From Neobacillus ginsengisoli (GTDB lineage Bacteria; Bacillota; Bacilli; Bacillales_B; DSM-18226), in the NCBI RefSeq assembly GCF_030813055.1, contig NZ_JAUSTW010000001.1, positions 1 to 64,000 on the forward strand: DNA of 64,000 bases, given 5' to 3'. The notes beneath the pieces were generated by a model. That model was not told the origin of the DNA. It saw nothing but the letters and a program-made list of their open reading frames with translations, and searched no databases. Of this stretch, positions 18,813 through 27,333 are shown piece by piece. Each line of letters begins with the position of its first letter. Within the stretch, counting starts at the first letter, position 1. Both the position numbers and the translations under genes were made by a program.

Positions 18813-19918
18813 GAAAACTATCATCTGTTAAACTCTATGTAATTAAGATGCCATTAAAATCGCCTTTCCTTACTCATTTAGGGGCTGTAAATGAGCGGGA
18901 GGGAATTATTGTTGAGGTAACAGATGCAGACGGAATTTCCGGGTTTGGAGAGGGTGTAGCATTTTCATCACCATGGTATACCGAAGAAACGGTTGAATCA
19001 AGTCTTCATATGTTAACTGATTTTTTAATTCCGCTTCTGCAAAAACAGCCGATTAAACATCCTGAGGATGCTTTGACCCTGTTTAAATCAATTAAAAGAA
19101 ATAATATGGCTAAAGCAGCAATAGAAACAGCATTATGGGATTTGTACGCAAAGAAAATGTCTTTACCGCTTTCAAAAATCCTTGGAGGTACCCGTGAGAA
19201 GATTCCTTCAGGAGTTGTCGTAGCTACTGATTCCGTTGCAAATGCTTTGAAGCAAATAGAAGCATATCTTGATGAGGGGTATCAGCGGATGAAAATAAAA
19301 ATTAATCCAAATCAGGATTATTTCTTTTTATCGGAGATTCGCCGCTACTACCCGGATCTGCCGATTATGGCTGACGCTAACTCTTCTTATAGTTTAAAGG
19401 ACATGGACCGGTTAAAGGCACTTGATGATTTTCACTTACTTATGATTGAGCAGCCGCTCGCACATGACGATATTATTGACCACGCGCTCCTTCAGAAAGA
19501 AATTAATACACCGGTTTGTTTGGACGAAAGTATTGTTACCTTTGATGACGCTAGAAAGGCAATTGAATTAGGCAGCTGCAAGGTTATCAATATTAAGGTT
19601 GGGCGTGTTGGCGGACTTTACGAAGCTAAACGAATACATGATTTTTGTGTAGAAAAGGATATTCATGTTTGGTGCGGTGGAATGATTGAATTTGGAGTCT
19701 CACGTGCTCATAATATTGCTCTTGCTTCTTTGCCGGGGTTTTCAATTCCGGGAGACATATCCGCATCCGATCGTTTTTGGGAGCAAGATATCATTACCCC
19801 GGAGGTGACGGTTGAAAATGGATATGTAACTGTGCCGCAAAAACCCGGGATTGGATTTGAGATCAATCTAAAAAGGCTAAATGAGCTTTTACTGGATAAA
19901 AGAGTATTCACTTTTTAA
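18809..19918 (+). CDS. menC: o-succinylbenzoate synthase MenC
   Basis: MenC dehydrates SHCHC to O-succinylbenzoate. It belongs to the enolase superfamily (muconate lactonizing subgroup), 369 aa. The K-x-K pair is visible in RMKIKINPN (~165). Metal ligands follow in MADANSSY, MIEQPL and CLDESI, and a later Lys is in VINIKVGRVGG. It starts in an ATGA overlap with menE and ends at a terminator. N-acylamino-acid racemase-like activity occurs in the same family, but the operon settles the role. Confidence 0.95.
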   Translation: MRKLSSVKLYVIKMPLKSPFLTHLGAVNEREGIIVEVTDADGISGFGEGVAFSSPWYTEETVESSLHMLTDFLIPLLQKQPIKHPEDALTLFKSIKRNNMAKAAIETALWDLYAKKMSLPLSKILGGTREKIPSGVVVATDSVANALKQIEAYLDEGYQRMKIKINPNQDYFFLSEIRRYYPDLPIMADANSSYSLKDMDRLKALDDFHLLMIEQPLAHDDIIDHALLQKEINTPVCLDESIVTFDDARKAIELGSCKVINIKVGRVGGLYEAKRIHDFCVEKDIHVWCGGMIEFGVSRAHNIALASLPGFSIPGDISASDRFWEQDIITPEVTVENGYVTVPQKPGIGFEINLKRLNELLLDKRVFTF

Positions 19919-19957
19919 TAATAAGAACCAGGACATCATCCTGGTTCTTATTATTAA
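19917..19957. terminator. bidirectional terminator menC / DUF1540 gene
   Basis: AATAATAAGAACCAGGA pairs with TCCTGGTTCTTATTATT around a short loop. It lies between the convergent menC and the minus-strand gene ending at 19960. Confidence 0.85.
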
Positions 19958-19959
19958 AG

Positions 19960-20112
19960 TTACGATGGTTCAAAGGTTTTACAGTCTGTTTCCGCTTGTG
20001 TATCAGCTGATTTCCCTGTATGGCTGACCACATAGATTTGTTCGGCACTGCATTTATTTCCTTTTGCCCAATAACTGCAATTATTTACTTCACATAATAC
20101 ATCTTGTGCCAT
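19960..20112 (-). CDS. DUF1540 family small Cys-rich protein
   Basis: A 50-aa protein starting MAQDVLCEVNNCSYWAKGN. It has four Cys in the pattern C-x4-C ... C ... C (CEVNNC, NKCSAEQ, DCKTFEPS), typical of DUF1540 metal-binding-like small proteins in Bacilli. AAAGGAG precedes the ATG at 20112 with good spacing; an upstream in-frame ATG at 20151 lacks an RBS. The function is unknown. Confidence 0.85.
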   Translation of the reverse strand: MAQDVLCEVNNCSYWAKGNKCSAEQIYVVSHTGKSADTQAETDCKTFEPS

Positions 20113-20218
20113 TTGTATCACTCCTTTAGTTTTGTAATACAGGAATAGCATTTGATGATTTTAGTAAAACAATGCCTGCCAGTAATAGGGAACAAAATAG
20201 GAAAATAGGAGGAATTTA

Positions 20219-20287
20219 ATGATTGTCATTTTGCTGCGAGTAAAAAAATTGGTTAACATGGCTAGATTTCTGTATCCTAAAATATGA
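20219..20287 (+). CDS. possible 22-codon micropeptide upstream of carbonic anhydrase
   Basis: ATG 20219 is preceded by AGGAGG with a 6-base spacer, an optimal site, and the frame runs 22 codons to TGA 20287. The peptide starts MIVILLRVKKLVNMA and is hydrophobic with interspersed Lys and Arg. It ends 25 bases before the carbonic anhydrase start. It could be a real small membrane peptide or a leader. I do not recognise it, and chance cannot be excluded. Confidence 0.4.
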   Translation: MIVILLRVKKLVNMARFLYPKI

Positions 20288-20312
20288 GATTAAAAAAAAG
20301 GCGGGGGTAAAA

Positions 20313-20882
20313 ATGAGCGCATCATTATTGAAAGATATCCTTGAATTCAATCAAAAATTCGTAGAAGATCGTGAATATGAAAAATATGAAACGACTAAAT
20401 TCCCAAAAAAACGAATGGTCATTCTCACTTGTATGGATACAAGATTACTCGAATTATTACCGAAAGCTATGAACGTTAGTAATGGGGATGTAAAATTGGT
20501 GAAAAACGCCGGTGCACTTGTTTCCCATCCTTTTGGAAGTATCATGAGGAGTATTCTGATTGCTGTTTATGAATTGCAAGCGGAAGAAGTTATGGTAATC
20601 GCTCATTACGACTGTGGCATGAGTGGGTTAAAAGCCGAGCCTGTTATCGAAAGTATGAAAGAGCGAGGAATTACACAAGAAACCATTGATACACTTATCT
20701 ATTCCGGCATAGACATTAAACAGTGGCTTCACGGATTTGATAATGTTTCAGAAAGTGTTGAGCACAGTGTCGGGATCATTAAAAATCATCCATTAATGCC
20801 AGAAGGAGTTCCTGTTCACGGTCTTGTCATTGATCCTAAAACCGGTAAGCTTGACCTTGTTGTTGATGGATCTTTGGCTTAA
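20313..20882 (+). CDS. ytiB: beta-class carbonic anhydrase (YtiB-like)
   Basis: Zn-dependent interconversion of CO2 and bicarbonate in the cytoplasm. The 189-aa protein has the beta-class Zn ligands Cys and Asp in TCMDTRL (~38) and His/Cys in AHYDCGM (~95), plus [25 protein letters not shown] precedes the ATG. The last four bases overlap the end of the convergent yidD gene. Confidence 0.92.
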   Translation: MSASLLKDILEFNQKFVEDREYEKYETTKFPKKRMVILTCMDTRLLELLPKAMNVSNGDVKLVKNAGALVSHPFGSIMRSILIAVYELQAEEVMVIAHYDCGMSGLKAEPVIESMKERGITQETIDTLIYSGIDIKQWLHGFDNVSESVEHSVGIIKNHPLMPEGVPVHGLVIDPKTGKLDLVVDGSLA

Positions 20883-21106
20883 TGATTTTTTTTCTCCGGA
20901 ACGGGGTCAATCCCGCCAGGATGAAAAGGGTGGCATTTCAGGATCCGTTTGATTGTTAGCCATCCGCCTTTTATGGCGCCAAAGCGCTGCACAGCTTCCA
21001 ACCCATAATGGGAGCATGTGGGATAAAATCGGCATGTTGGCGGTTTTAATGGTGATATCACTATTTGATAAAAACGAATAAGCGAAATGAATACTTTTTT
21101 CACCAT
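20879..21106 (-). CDS. yidD: membrane protein insertion efficiency factor YidD
   Basis: A 75-aa protein of the YidD family (B. subtilis YtjA). Visible signatures are [54 protein letters not shown], read in parts: Pro-rich [11 protein letters not shown], then [12 protein letters not shown]. It is thought to aid insertion of membrane proteins at the inner face of the membrane. The start MVKKVF at 21106 follows AAAGGAGAG; a longer in-frame extension to 21139 lacks an RBS. Confidence 0.92.
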   Translation of the reverse strand: MVKKVFISLIRFYQIVISPLKPPTCRFYPTCSHYGLEAVQRFGAIKGGWLTIKRILKCHPFHPGGIDPVPEKKNH

Positions 21107-21243
21107 GTGTCTCTCCTTTACTGCAATTAGTTTAAACATACCATAAAAAATTTTTTTAGTCTAAATTGTTAATTATATGTAAGTAGATGAAAAAACTCGG
21201 ATTTTAATGTATGATATTTGTAAATAATAAAAGGAGTGATAAC

Positions 21244-21717
21244 ATGCCTTCAGTTGAAAGCTTTGATTTAGATCATAATGCTGTTAAAGCCCCTTATGTC
21301 AGACATTGCGGTGTCCATAAGGTAGGAAGTGACGGTGTTGTTAATAAATATGATATCCGTTTCTGCCAGCCTAATAAGCAGGCAATGAAACCTGATGCCA
21401 TTCATACGCTTGAACACTTGCTCGCTTTTAATATTCGGAAGCATTCTGAAAAATATGACCACTTTGATATAATTGATATTTCTCCGATGGGCTGCCAAAC
21501 AGGTTATTATCTTGTTGTCAGCGGTGAACCGACTGTTGAAGAAATCATTGATCTTTTAGAGGATACGATGAAAGATGCGGTTGAAATCATCGATATCCCT
21601 GCTGCAAATGAGAGACAGTGCGGGCAAGCGAAGCTCCACGATTTAGAAGGTGCAAAACGTTTAATGCGCTTCTGGCTTGAACAAAGTAAAGAAGATTTAA
21701 AGCAAGTATTTGCATAA
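21244..21717 (+). CDS. luxS: S-ribosylhomocysteine lyase LuxS
   Basis: LuxS splits S-ribosylhomocysteine to homocysteine and the autoinducer-2 precursor DPD, recycling the by-product of SAM-dependent methylation. It is 157 aa long. The metal-binding [12 protein letters not shown] (His ~54, His ~58) and the third ligand Cys in [11 protein letters not shown] are present, as is [21 protein letters not shown] precedes ATG 21244; an upstream ATG at 21211 lacks an RBS. A terminator follows. Confidence 0.97.
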   Translation: MPSVESFDLDHNAVKAPYVRHCGVHKVGSDGVVNKYDIRFCQPNKQAMKPDAIHTLEHLLAFNIRKHSEKYDHFDIIDISPMGCQTGYYLVVSGEPTVEEIIDLLEDTMKDAVEIIDIPAANERQCGQAKLHDLEGAKRLMRFWLEQSKEDLKQVFA

Positions 21718-21723
21718 AAATAG

Positions 21724-21753
21724 AGGATGACTCTTTGGGTCATCCTCATTTTT
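21724..21753 (+). terminator. luxS terminator
   Basis: GAGGATGAC pairs with GTCATCCTC around a 5-7 nt loop and is followed by ATTTTT. It overlaps the 3' end of the minus-strand ytzI gene. Confidence 0.8.
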
Positions 21754-21919
21754 CTTCCTTCTTATCCATTTGATTTTCATTCATTTCATTATGAATATTC
21801 GGGTTATTCTCCAGTGGATCCACTGTATGCTTGTAGGTGTAGGCTTTTGAAGTGGTAATAACACTAAGTAAGAGAACAACAATGACAATAATTATACAGA
21901 CTACAAAAATGGTATACAA
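21746..21919 (-). CDS. ytzI: small membrane protein YtzI
   Basis: A 57-codon frame starting at TTG 21919, which follows GAGGAGGG. It encodes an N-terminal transmembrane segment (IFVVCIIIVIVVLLLSVITT), then SKAYTYKHTVDPLENNPN and a polar Asn/Glu/Lys tail. The SKAY...HTVDPLEN segment and the place beside luxS match the small Bacillus protein YtzI. The function is unknown. Confidence 0.8.
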   Translation of the reverse strand: MYTIFVVCIIIVIVVLLLSVITTSKAYTYKHTVDPLENNPNIHNEMNENQMDKKEEK

Positions 21920-22004
21920 ATTTGTCCCTCCTCACTTCATATTGTAGCATGATTGCTTAAGGAAGAAGGGGATATTATTTCAAGAGGATTTTTAAATATG
22001 GAAG

Positions 22005-22042
22005 GAATAAAAAGGGAAGCTTACATTTTATGCTTCCCTTTC
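22005..22042 (-). terminator. terminator-like hairpin downstream of the DUF6154-like gene
   Basis: AAAGGGAAGC pairs with GCTTCCCTTT around an AT-rich loop, just after the stop of the minus-strand gene at 22058. The U-run is short. Confidence 0.6.
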
Positions 22043-22057
22043 CTGTCGTATGTAATT

Positions 22058-22315
22058 TCAATGAATATTTCTTGGATAGTAAGTATGGGTTCGATGCTGT
22101 CCGTACTCTTCCTGTGCAAATTTCGCTTTTAAGCTTTCGATTAAATAAAGACCCATTAAATCGTAAAGTTCCTGTTTATCCATCTCCTGAATTAAACTTA
22201 GCAAATCTTCATGTGTCATTTCTTCTAAAAATGCAAAGGCGAGCATATCGATATCTTCTTCATCGCCTGTAAGCTTGTTTCGATACATTTCGTAAAGTTC
22301 ATCTACTAATTTCAT
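22058..22315 (-). CDS. DUF6154-like acidic small protein
   Basis: An 85-aa acidic protein starting MKLVDELYEMYRNKLTGDEED, with MTHEDLLSLIQEMDKQELYDLMGLYLIESLKAKFAQEE, read here in two helical blocks. It looks like the Bacillus family I know as DUF6154; no function is established. ATG 22315 is chosen because GGAGGTG lies eight bases upstream; the GTG at 22324 is itself part of that RBS. Confidence 0.7.
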   Translation of the reverse strand: MKLVDELYEMYRNKLTGDEEDIDMLAFAFLEEMTHEDLLSLIQEMDKQELYDLMGLYLIESLKAKFAQEEYGQHRTHTYYPRNIH

Positions 22316-22459
22316 TTGGTTCACCTCCCGGAGATTGTTATTTCTTATCCATTATTAATCAATTCCCAAAAACTTGAAAAATATCCCTTGGCCAATTGTT
22401 AGAAAAATCTGTTTTTTTAATTTTATATCATTATATCGTATTCACCGTTAAAAAATGAA

Positions 22460-22487
22460 CTAAATTTTGAAAAAGAATAAAATTTAG
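22460..22487. other. 9-bp perfect inverted repeat, possible operator
   Basis: CTAAATTTT and AAAATTTAG are separated by ten bases, ~45 bases upstream of the gene at 22534. It could be an operator or a weak terminator on the minus strand. Nothing else is seen in the 218-base gap. Confidence 0.3.
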
Positions 22488-22533
22488 CCGTTTGTGGAAA
22501 ACGATAAACATTGAGAAAAAGGGAGCTGAAAAA

Positions 22534-22857
22534 ATGGATGAACAAAAGAAAACCTATTATATAGATGTTGGCACTGGGCATATAACACAAAATGCAACAA
22601 GTTCCACATGGAGCTATAAAATACAAGCCAATGATGAAGAGATTATACAGTTACGTGAGCTTTTTGATCAAAATTATTCGACTGAATGGCAAAACTTTTT
22701 TCGAGCCCATGTCCCATATGTTCAATATCATTATGACCGGGAAAATGATGCCTATGACAATATGATTCAGCAAGTATATAGCATGATTCACAAACTTGGT
22801 GACGAAGATGCAAAAAATCATATTGAAAGTATGAATATTTTACCTAATGGAGATTAA
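22534..22857 (+). CDS. conserved hypothetical protein upstream of ytkD
   Basis: A 107-aa soluble acidic protein (MDEQKKTYYIDVGTGHITQN ...). It has no signal peptide or membrane segment and no motif I can tie to a function. ATG 22534 follows GGGAG with good spacing; the longer frame from 22492 has no RBS. It ends at its own terminator, so it is probably monocistronic. I believe similar proteins occur next to ytkD in Bacilli, but cannot name a family. Confidence 0.7.
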   Translation: MDEQKKTYYIDVGTGHITQNATSSTWSYKIQANDEEIIQLRELFDQNYSTEWQNFFRAHVPYVQYHYDRENDAYDNMIQQVYSMIHKLGDEDAKNHIESMNILPNGD

Positions 22858-22868
22858 TTAAACAAGAC

Positions 22869-22914
22869 GGAGAATCCTTATCAAACAAAAGGTAAGGATT
22901 TTCCGTTTTTTTCG
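22869..22914 (+). terminator. terminator before ytkD
   Basis: ACGGAGAATCCTTA pairs with TAAGGATTTTCCGT around a ~12-nt loop and is followed by seven T. Confidence 0.88.
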
Positions 22915-22957
22915 ATTATAATAAGAGCAACATTGTAATGGGTGAGGCGGTATTTAC

Positions 22958-23437
22958 ATGAAAGAGTTTTTAGATTTATACGGGAATAAGGTCGAGCTTT
23001 CCTTCCTCCAATGTTCTTTTCAAGAGGAAGCCAAACATGTGTTGGTTATTTGCCAATATGGTGAAGCCTGGCTTTTAACAAATCATAAGGAACGGGGGCT
23101 TGAATTTCCCGGAGGAAAAATGGAGATCGGGGAAAGCCTTGACGAAGCTGCACAGCGTGAAGTTTATGAAGAAACGGGTGCCATTTTAGGAAAACTGCAA
23201 CCTATTGGCTCCTACAGAGTTACAGATTGTAAAGGATCATTTGTCAAAGCGATATTTTGGGGAAAGGTAATTAAGCTGGTGGACACGAATACTTTTTACG
23301 AAACAAAAGGTCCAATTCTTATAAAGGGAGACATCTTACAATTACGCTTTGGGGCTGAATATAGCTTCATCATGAAAGACCCGGTAGTTGAGGAATGTAT
23401 TAAATACATTCATGAGCTGCAAAGCAAAAAAGAATAG
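22958..23437 (+). CDS. ytkD: Nudix hydrolase YtkD
   Basis: A 159-aa Nudix phosphohydrolase. The Nudix box is complete: GGKMEIGESLDEAAQREVYEETGA around residues 51-74, with the REVYEE catalytic core. B. subtilis YtkD (MutTA) sanitises oxidised nucleoside triphosphates such as 8-oxo-dGTP, and RNA pyrophosphohydrolase activity has also been discussed. It is convergent with ytlD and only 20 bases separate the stops. Confidence 0.88.
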   Translation: MKEFLDLYGNKVELSFLQCSFQEEAKHVLVICQYGEAWLLTNHKERGLEFPGGKMEIGESLDEAAQREVYEETGAILGKLQPIGSYRVTDCKGSFVKAIFWGKVIKLVDTNTFYETKGPILIKGDILQLRFGAEYSFIMKDPVVEECIKYIHELQSKKE

Positions 23438-23457
23438 CAGATGCCTAAAACAGTCCA

Positions 23458-24264
23458 CTACTCTTTAATAAGTTTTTTCTCCAAGAGGTCTACAAGCTGA
23501 TACATAATCGTAGCGAAAACAGCGATCACCACGAGGGACAAGAAGACGAGGGTAAAATTAAAAACTTGAAAGCCGTAAAGTATCATATATCCGAGACCTT
23601 GTGAGGATACAAGGAATTCGCCGACGATTACTCCGACCCATGATAAGCCAACGTTCACCTTCAACGTTGAAATAATTGTAGGAAAACTTGCGGGCAGTAT
23701 TGCTTCTTTAAAGCATTGAAAACGTGTGGCGCCAAATGTTTGGAGCACTTTTATATAGTTTGGATCTACTTCCTTAAACGATGTATAGACAACAATCGTT
23801 GTGATGATGACCGAGATGATCGCTCCCATTGCGATAATGGAAGGATAACCGGTACCGAGTGAGACGATTAGAATAGGACCTAAGGCTACTTTTGGCATGG
23901 CATTAAAAATAACAAGATAGGGGTCAAGAACTTTTGAAACCATGGGCGACCACCAAAGAATAGCGGCTAAAATTGTACCTAGTAAAGTAGCAAGGATAAA
24001 CCCAAATATGGTTTCAGTTAAGGTAACCCCCAAATTTGTTAATAGGGAACCATCTTGAAGCTTTTCGAAAAATAATTTCCCAATTTTTGATGGTGAACTG
24101 AAAAGCAGCGGATCGATCCATCTTTTTTGGCTTGATAGTTCCCAGCCAAAGAAAAAAAGCAAAAATATGACTACTTGATAAATACGAACCCTTCTTTTTT
24201 CAATTTTTAATGATTGAATATACTTTTTATGGAGGAGTTTGACTTTATTGTTTTCGTGATTCAA
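23458..24264 (-). CDS. ytlD: ABC importer permease YtlD
   Basis: A 268-aa SsuC/TauC/NMT1-type permease with about six membrane segments and the EAA-like loop ([22 protein letters not shown] ~ residues 175-195). TTG at 24264 is chosen because a GGAG lies just upstream; a much longer frame reaches into ytlC and is rejected. It overlaps ytlC by 20 bases. The operon order is ytlA-ytlC-ytlD on the minus strand. The substrate is unknown. Confidence 0.85.
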   Translation of the reverse strand: MNHENNKVKLLHKKYIQSLKIEKRRVRIYQVVIFLLFFFGWELSSQKRWIDPLLFSSPSKIGKLFFEKLQDGSLLTNLGVTLTETIFGFILATLLGTILAAILWWSPMVSKVLDPYLVIFNAMPKVALGPILIVSLGTGYPSIIAMGAIISVIITTIVVYTSFKEVDPNYIKVLQTFGATRFQCFKEAILPASFPTIISTLKVNVGLSWVGVIVGEFLVSSQGLGYMILYGFQVFNFTLVFLSLVVIAVFATIMYQLVDLLEKKLIKE

Positions 24265-25021
24265 GGGACTCCAGCTCCTTCCATATGGTTTGAAAGATAC
24301 TTGAGAATGCCTCATGGTTTCTGGCCTCAAACGGGGACAATCTACGTAGCTCTTCCGGCATAACAAATGTTCGATGCAGCTTTCCGGGACTTGGGGAAAA
24401 TAGAAAAACCCGATCACTCATAGCAATAGCTTCACTAATGTCATGGGTCACAAGAATAGCGGTTTTACCATAATTCTTTAGCGTTCCGGATACCAAATCC
24501 TCTAATTTTAGCTTTATTTGATAATCAAGTGCGGAGAACGGCTCATCTAACATCAGCAGTTTTGGTTCAGTTGTCAACGTTCTCACCAGAGCAACTCTTT
24601 GTCGCATACCACCTGATAATTGTTTGGGCAGCTGTTTTTCTACTCCGCTCAAACCAATTTGGTTTAATAGGTTTAACGCATTCGCTTTGGTCTTTGAATT
24701 TAGTTGTTTTGATAATTTCAGACCTAATAAGATATTTTCTTCAATCGTCTTCCAAGGAAACAAATAGTCCTGCTGAAGCATGTAGCCAATTTTATTTTTT
24801 GAAGTTGACACAGCCTCATTTTCTAAGATTACAGTACCTTGCGTTGGTTTAATCAAGTTAGCAATGATGGAGAGAAGAGTTGTTTTTCCACAGCCGCTTG
24901 GGCCAAGGAAGGAAACAAATTCTCCTTCCTCAACCTGCAGTGAAATATCGGAAAGAGCCGTGGTGGCCGAGGTTTTTGTAAAATAAGTGTGATGAATATC
25001 CTGAACCAATAAGAAACTCAT
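24245..25021 (-). CDS. ytlC: ABC importer ATP-binding protein YtlC
   Basis: A 258-aa ATPase of the SsuB/TauB type. It has Walker [13 protein letters not shown] (~39-50), signature [13 protein letters not shown], Walker [13 protein letters not shown] and H-loop [10 protein letters not shown]. It energises the YtlD permease and is fed by the lipoprotein YtlA. Translation overlaps ytlD. Confidence 0.93.
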   Translation of the reverse strand: MSFLLVQDIHHTYFTKTSATTALSDISLQVEEGEFVSFLGPSGCGKTTLLSIIANLIKPTQGTVILENEAVSTSKNKIGYMLQQDYLFPWKTIEENILLGLKLSKQLNSKTKANALNLLNQIGLSGVEKQLPKQLSGGMRQRVALVRTLTTEPKLLMLDEPFSALDYQIKLKLEDLVSGTLKNYGKTAILVTHDISEAIAMSDRVFLFSPSPGKLHRTFVMPEELRRLSPFEARNHEAFSSIFQTIWKELESLESRKQ

Positions 25022-25042
25022 AAGGACGGCCCCCTTTTTCGC

Positions 25043-26062
25043 TTATTTTTTGATGACTTTTTCTGCAATTGCTGTGTTTACAATAGCCTTATAGTCAACT
25101 TCCTTTGGAAGCACTCCGGACTCTTTCATGATCGTCTGAAGATTGTTCCACTCTTCCTTATCGAGGATTGGATCAGTTGAGAAGGAGCCTTGGCTTTTAT
25201 ACCGTTCGACAACCGTTTTAATAATTTCAAAATCTGTATCCGGGAAATACGGTTGAACAGCTTTGGCTATCTCCTCTGAACTATGTGTAGCAACCCATTG
25301 TTGAGCCTTGTAAATTGCTCTGGTGAAGCTTTCAACAGTTCCTTTGTGATTGTTGATATAGCTTTGTTTCGTCATAAAGGTTGTATAAGGGACATGTCCT
25401 GACTCCGTACCGAAGGAAGCGACAATATACCCTTTTCCTTCCTTTTCAAAAATACTGGCAGTCGGTTCGAATAATTGAACGAAATCACCGGTTCCCGATG
25501 CAAAAGCGTTCGCGATATTGGCGAAATCAATATTTTGGATTAAATTTAAATCTTTATGGGGATCTATTCCATGGTTCTTTAAAACAAATTCACCAACCAT
25601 CTGCGGCATCCCGCCTTTGCGTTGACCTAGGAATGTGGTTCCCTTTAATTGATCCCATGTAAAATGATCGATTTTTTTTCTTGAAACAAGGAAGGTCCCA
25701 TCTGTTTGTGTCAATTGGGCAAAGTTAATGACCGGATCATTCGCGCCTTGGGCATAAACATAAATGGATGTTTCAGAGCCAACCAGTGCAATGTCAGCAC
25801 CGCCTGAAAGCAATGCTGTCATCGTTTTGTCTCCGCCGGCGGTCGTGGTTAGTTGAACATCCAAACCTTCATCCTTGAAAAACCCCTTTTCTAAGGCCAC
25901 ATATTCAGGGGCATAGAAGATGGAACGGGTAACTTCGGCAAGCCGAACCTTCACCAATTTCTTCGTTTTCGAATTGTTAGTATTAGTATTGCAAGCAGCT
26001 AAGGAAAACATAAGAATAGCAATGAGAAGAAAGGAAAAACTGAATTTTGACCATTTTTTCAT
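25043..26062 (-). CDS. ytlA: ABC importer substrate-binding lipoprotein YtlA
   Basis: A 339-aa NMT1/THI5-like solute-binding protein. The start MKKWSKFSFSFLLIAILMFS at 26062 follows AAGGAGG and is a lipoprotein signal ending in the lipobox LAAC; an in-frame extension to 26161 has no RBS and would bury the signal. VRLAEVTRSIFYAPEYVALEKG is typical for binding proteins of sulfonate, taurine or thiamine-precursor importers. I see no riboswitch in the short upstream region, so the substrate stays open. Confidence 0.9.
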   Translation of the reverse strand: MKKWSKFSFSFLLIAILMFSLAACNTNTNNSKTKKLVKVRLAEVTRSIFYAPEYVALEKGFFKDEGLDVQLTTTAGGDKTMTALLSGGADIALVGSETSIYVYAQGANDPVINFAQLTQTDGTFLVSRKKIDHFTWDQLKGTTFLGQRKGGMPQMVGEFVLKNHGIDPHKDLNLIQNIDFANIANAFASGTGDFVQLFEPTASIFEKEGKGYIVASFGTESGHVPYTTFMTKQSYINNHKGTVESFTRAIYKAQQWVATHSSEEIAKAVQPYFPDTDFEIIKTVVERYKSQGSFSTDPILDKEEWNNLQTIMKESGVLPKEVDYKAIVNTAIAEKVIKK

Positions 26063-26179
26063 GAATTGTACCTCCTTAAATCTGGGCTTCTTTTGCCTGG
26101 AATATCGTATGAAGGGGATAAAAAATGTGTGAATGCCCAGTTGCAGAAATTTCAAAAACAAAGAAAGGAGGGATTAGGG

Positions 26180-26971
26180 CTGGAAGAATATAACGGTAAA
26201 ATCGTTGAAATAAATGAGTTTCCCTCACCAAATCCGAAGGTTGAATTAAAGGTGATTACTTACATATCAAACGGACTCCGGGTAAAAGGAATGCTCGCCG
26301 AACCGAAAACCAGGGATACCAGTGAAGGGTTTTTATATTTGCGGGGCGGGATAAAAAACGTCGGTAAAGTCAGACCTTCAAGGATTGCCCAGTTTGCTTC
26401 CGAGGGTTTCATCGTCTTTGCCCCCTATTATCGCGGAAATCAAGGTGGAGAGGGCAATGAGGATTTCGCAGGGGATGACCGCGAGGATGCTTTTGCAGCT
26501 TATCGGCTATTACAATCACTTCCCGGGGTGAGACATATTCATATCTTTGGATTTTCGCGCGGCGGTGTAATGGCATTGTTGACAGGGATCCAATTTTCTG
26601 AGGCTGCGTCCATTGTTACATGGGGAGGGGTCAGTGATATGTCCTTAACCTATCAGGAACGCAAAGATTTACGCAGGATGATGAAAAGAGTAATTGGCGG
26701 AACACCGGAAAAATATCCGGAAAGGTATCAAATACGTACACCACTTTACGAGCTGGAAAAGCTTTCACCACCGGTTTTAATTATTCATGGTGTAAATGAC
26801 GAGAATGTTTCTGTTGAGCATGCCTACCGGCTTGAACGTAGGCTAAAGTTGCTGAATAAATCGGTGGCATGCTGGTATTTTGAAAAGTTTACACATTATT
26901 TTCCTCCTGCTGTTAACAGAAAAATAGTTGAGGACTTAACGAAGTGGATGAAAAATCAAATCAAAAGATGA
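26180..26971 (+). CDS. ytmA: alpha/beta hydrolase YtmA (probable CTG start)
   Basis: A prolyl-oligopeptidase-type alpha/beta hydrolase of ~263 aa. It has the nucleophile elbow GFSRGGVMAL, a late Asp in IIHGVNDENVS and His in FTHYFPPAVNR. The substrate is unknown. Homology to B. subtilis YtmA, as I recall it, begins near EEYNGKIVEINEFPSPNP. The only strong RBS, GGAGGG at 26167-26172, is seven bases before an in-frame CTG at 26180, and no ATG/GTG/TTG lies between. A GTG at 26126 is the alternative start. The gene is divergent from ytlA. Confidence 0.8.
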   Translation: MEEYNGKIVEINEFPSPNPKVELKVITYISNGLRVKGMLAEPKTRDTSEGFLYLRGGIKNVGKVRPSRIAQFASEGFIVFAPYYRGNQGGEGNEDFAGDDREDAFAAYRLLQSLPGVRHIHIFGFSRGGVMALLTGIQFSEAASIVTWGGVSDMSLTYQERKDLRRMMKRVIGGTPEKYPERYQIRTPLYELEKLSPPVLIIHGVNDENVSVEHAYRLERRLKLLNKSVACWYFEKFTHYFPPAVNRKIVEDLTKWMKNQIKR

Positions 26972-27009
26972 TAAAATAAAAGAAATAAACAAGCAGAGGA
27001 GTGTAAAGA

Positions 27010-27252
27010 ATGGGTATGCCCCTTGAATTAAATACAATGATTGTGACAAAGGGAAGAGAAAAAAGGGTCGAAGAAAATCTGTTCCTTCTTGAAAAGGAAG
27101 GATATCGACTTTATCCGATTGAGATTCCTATTGATGTAAGAAAAACAATGGACAGCGATTCAAGCGGAACAGCATTAATCAAAAAAGTCGAGTGGCAAAA
27201 AAACAGCACGACGTTGACATATCAATTAATTTCCTTAAATACGACGAATTAA
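27010..27252 (+). CDS. ytmB: YtmB, DUF2584 family protein
   Basis: An 80-aa soluble protein (MGMPLELNTMIVTKGREKR ...) of the DUF2584 family. GAGGAGTG precedes ATG 27010. It lies 39 bases after ytmA, so the two are likely co-transcribed up to the terminator at 27283. The function is unknown. Confidence 0.85.
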   Translation: MGMPLELNTMIVTKGREKRVEENLFLLEKEGYRLYPIEIPIDVRKTMDSDSSGTALIKKVEWQKNSTTLTYQLISLNTTN

Positions 27253-27280
27253 GCAGGGCACCTGACCTTTGTGTTTTTTT

Positions 27281-27314
27281 GAAAAAACCCCCATCAATTG
27301 ATGGGGGTTTCTTT
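27281..27314. terminator. bidirectional terminator ytmB / pckA
   Basis: AAACCCCCATCAATTGATGGGGGTTT-type perfect palindrome: AAACCCCCATCA pairs with TGATGGGGGTTT, flanked by A and T runs. It separates the convergent genes. Confidence 0.92.
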
Positions 27315-27333
27315 CTGTTTAGTAAAACTCTTC

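Noticed and set aside
24529..24852. 107-codon plus-strand ORF opposite ytlC
   Set aside because: Shadow of the ATPase gene; no RBS and no family features.
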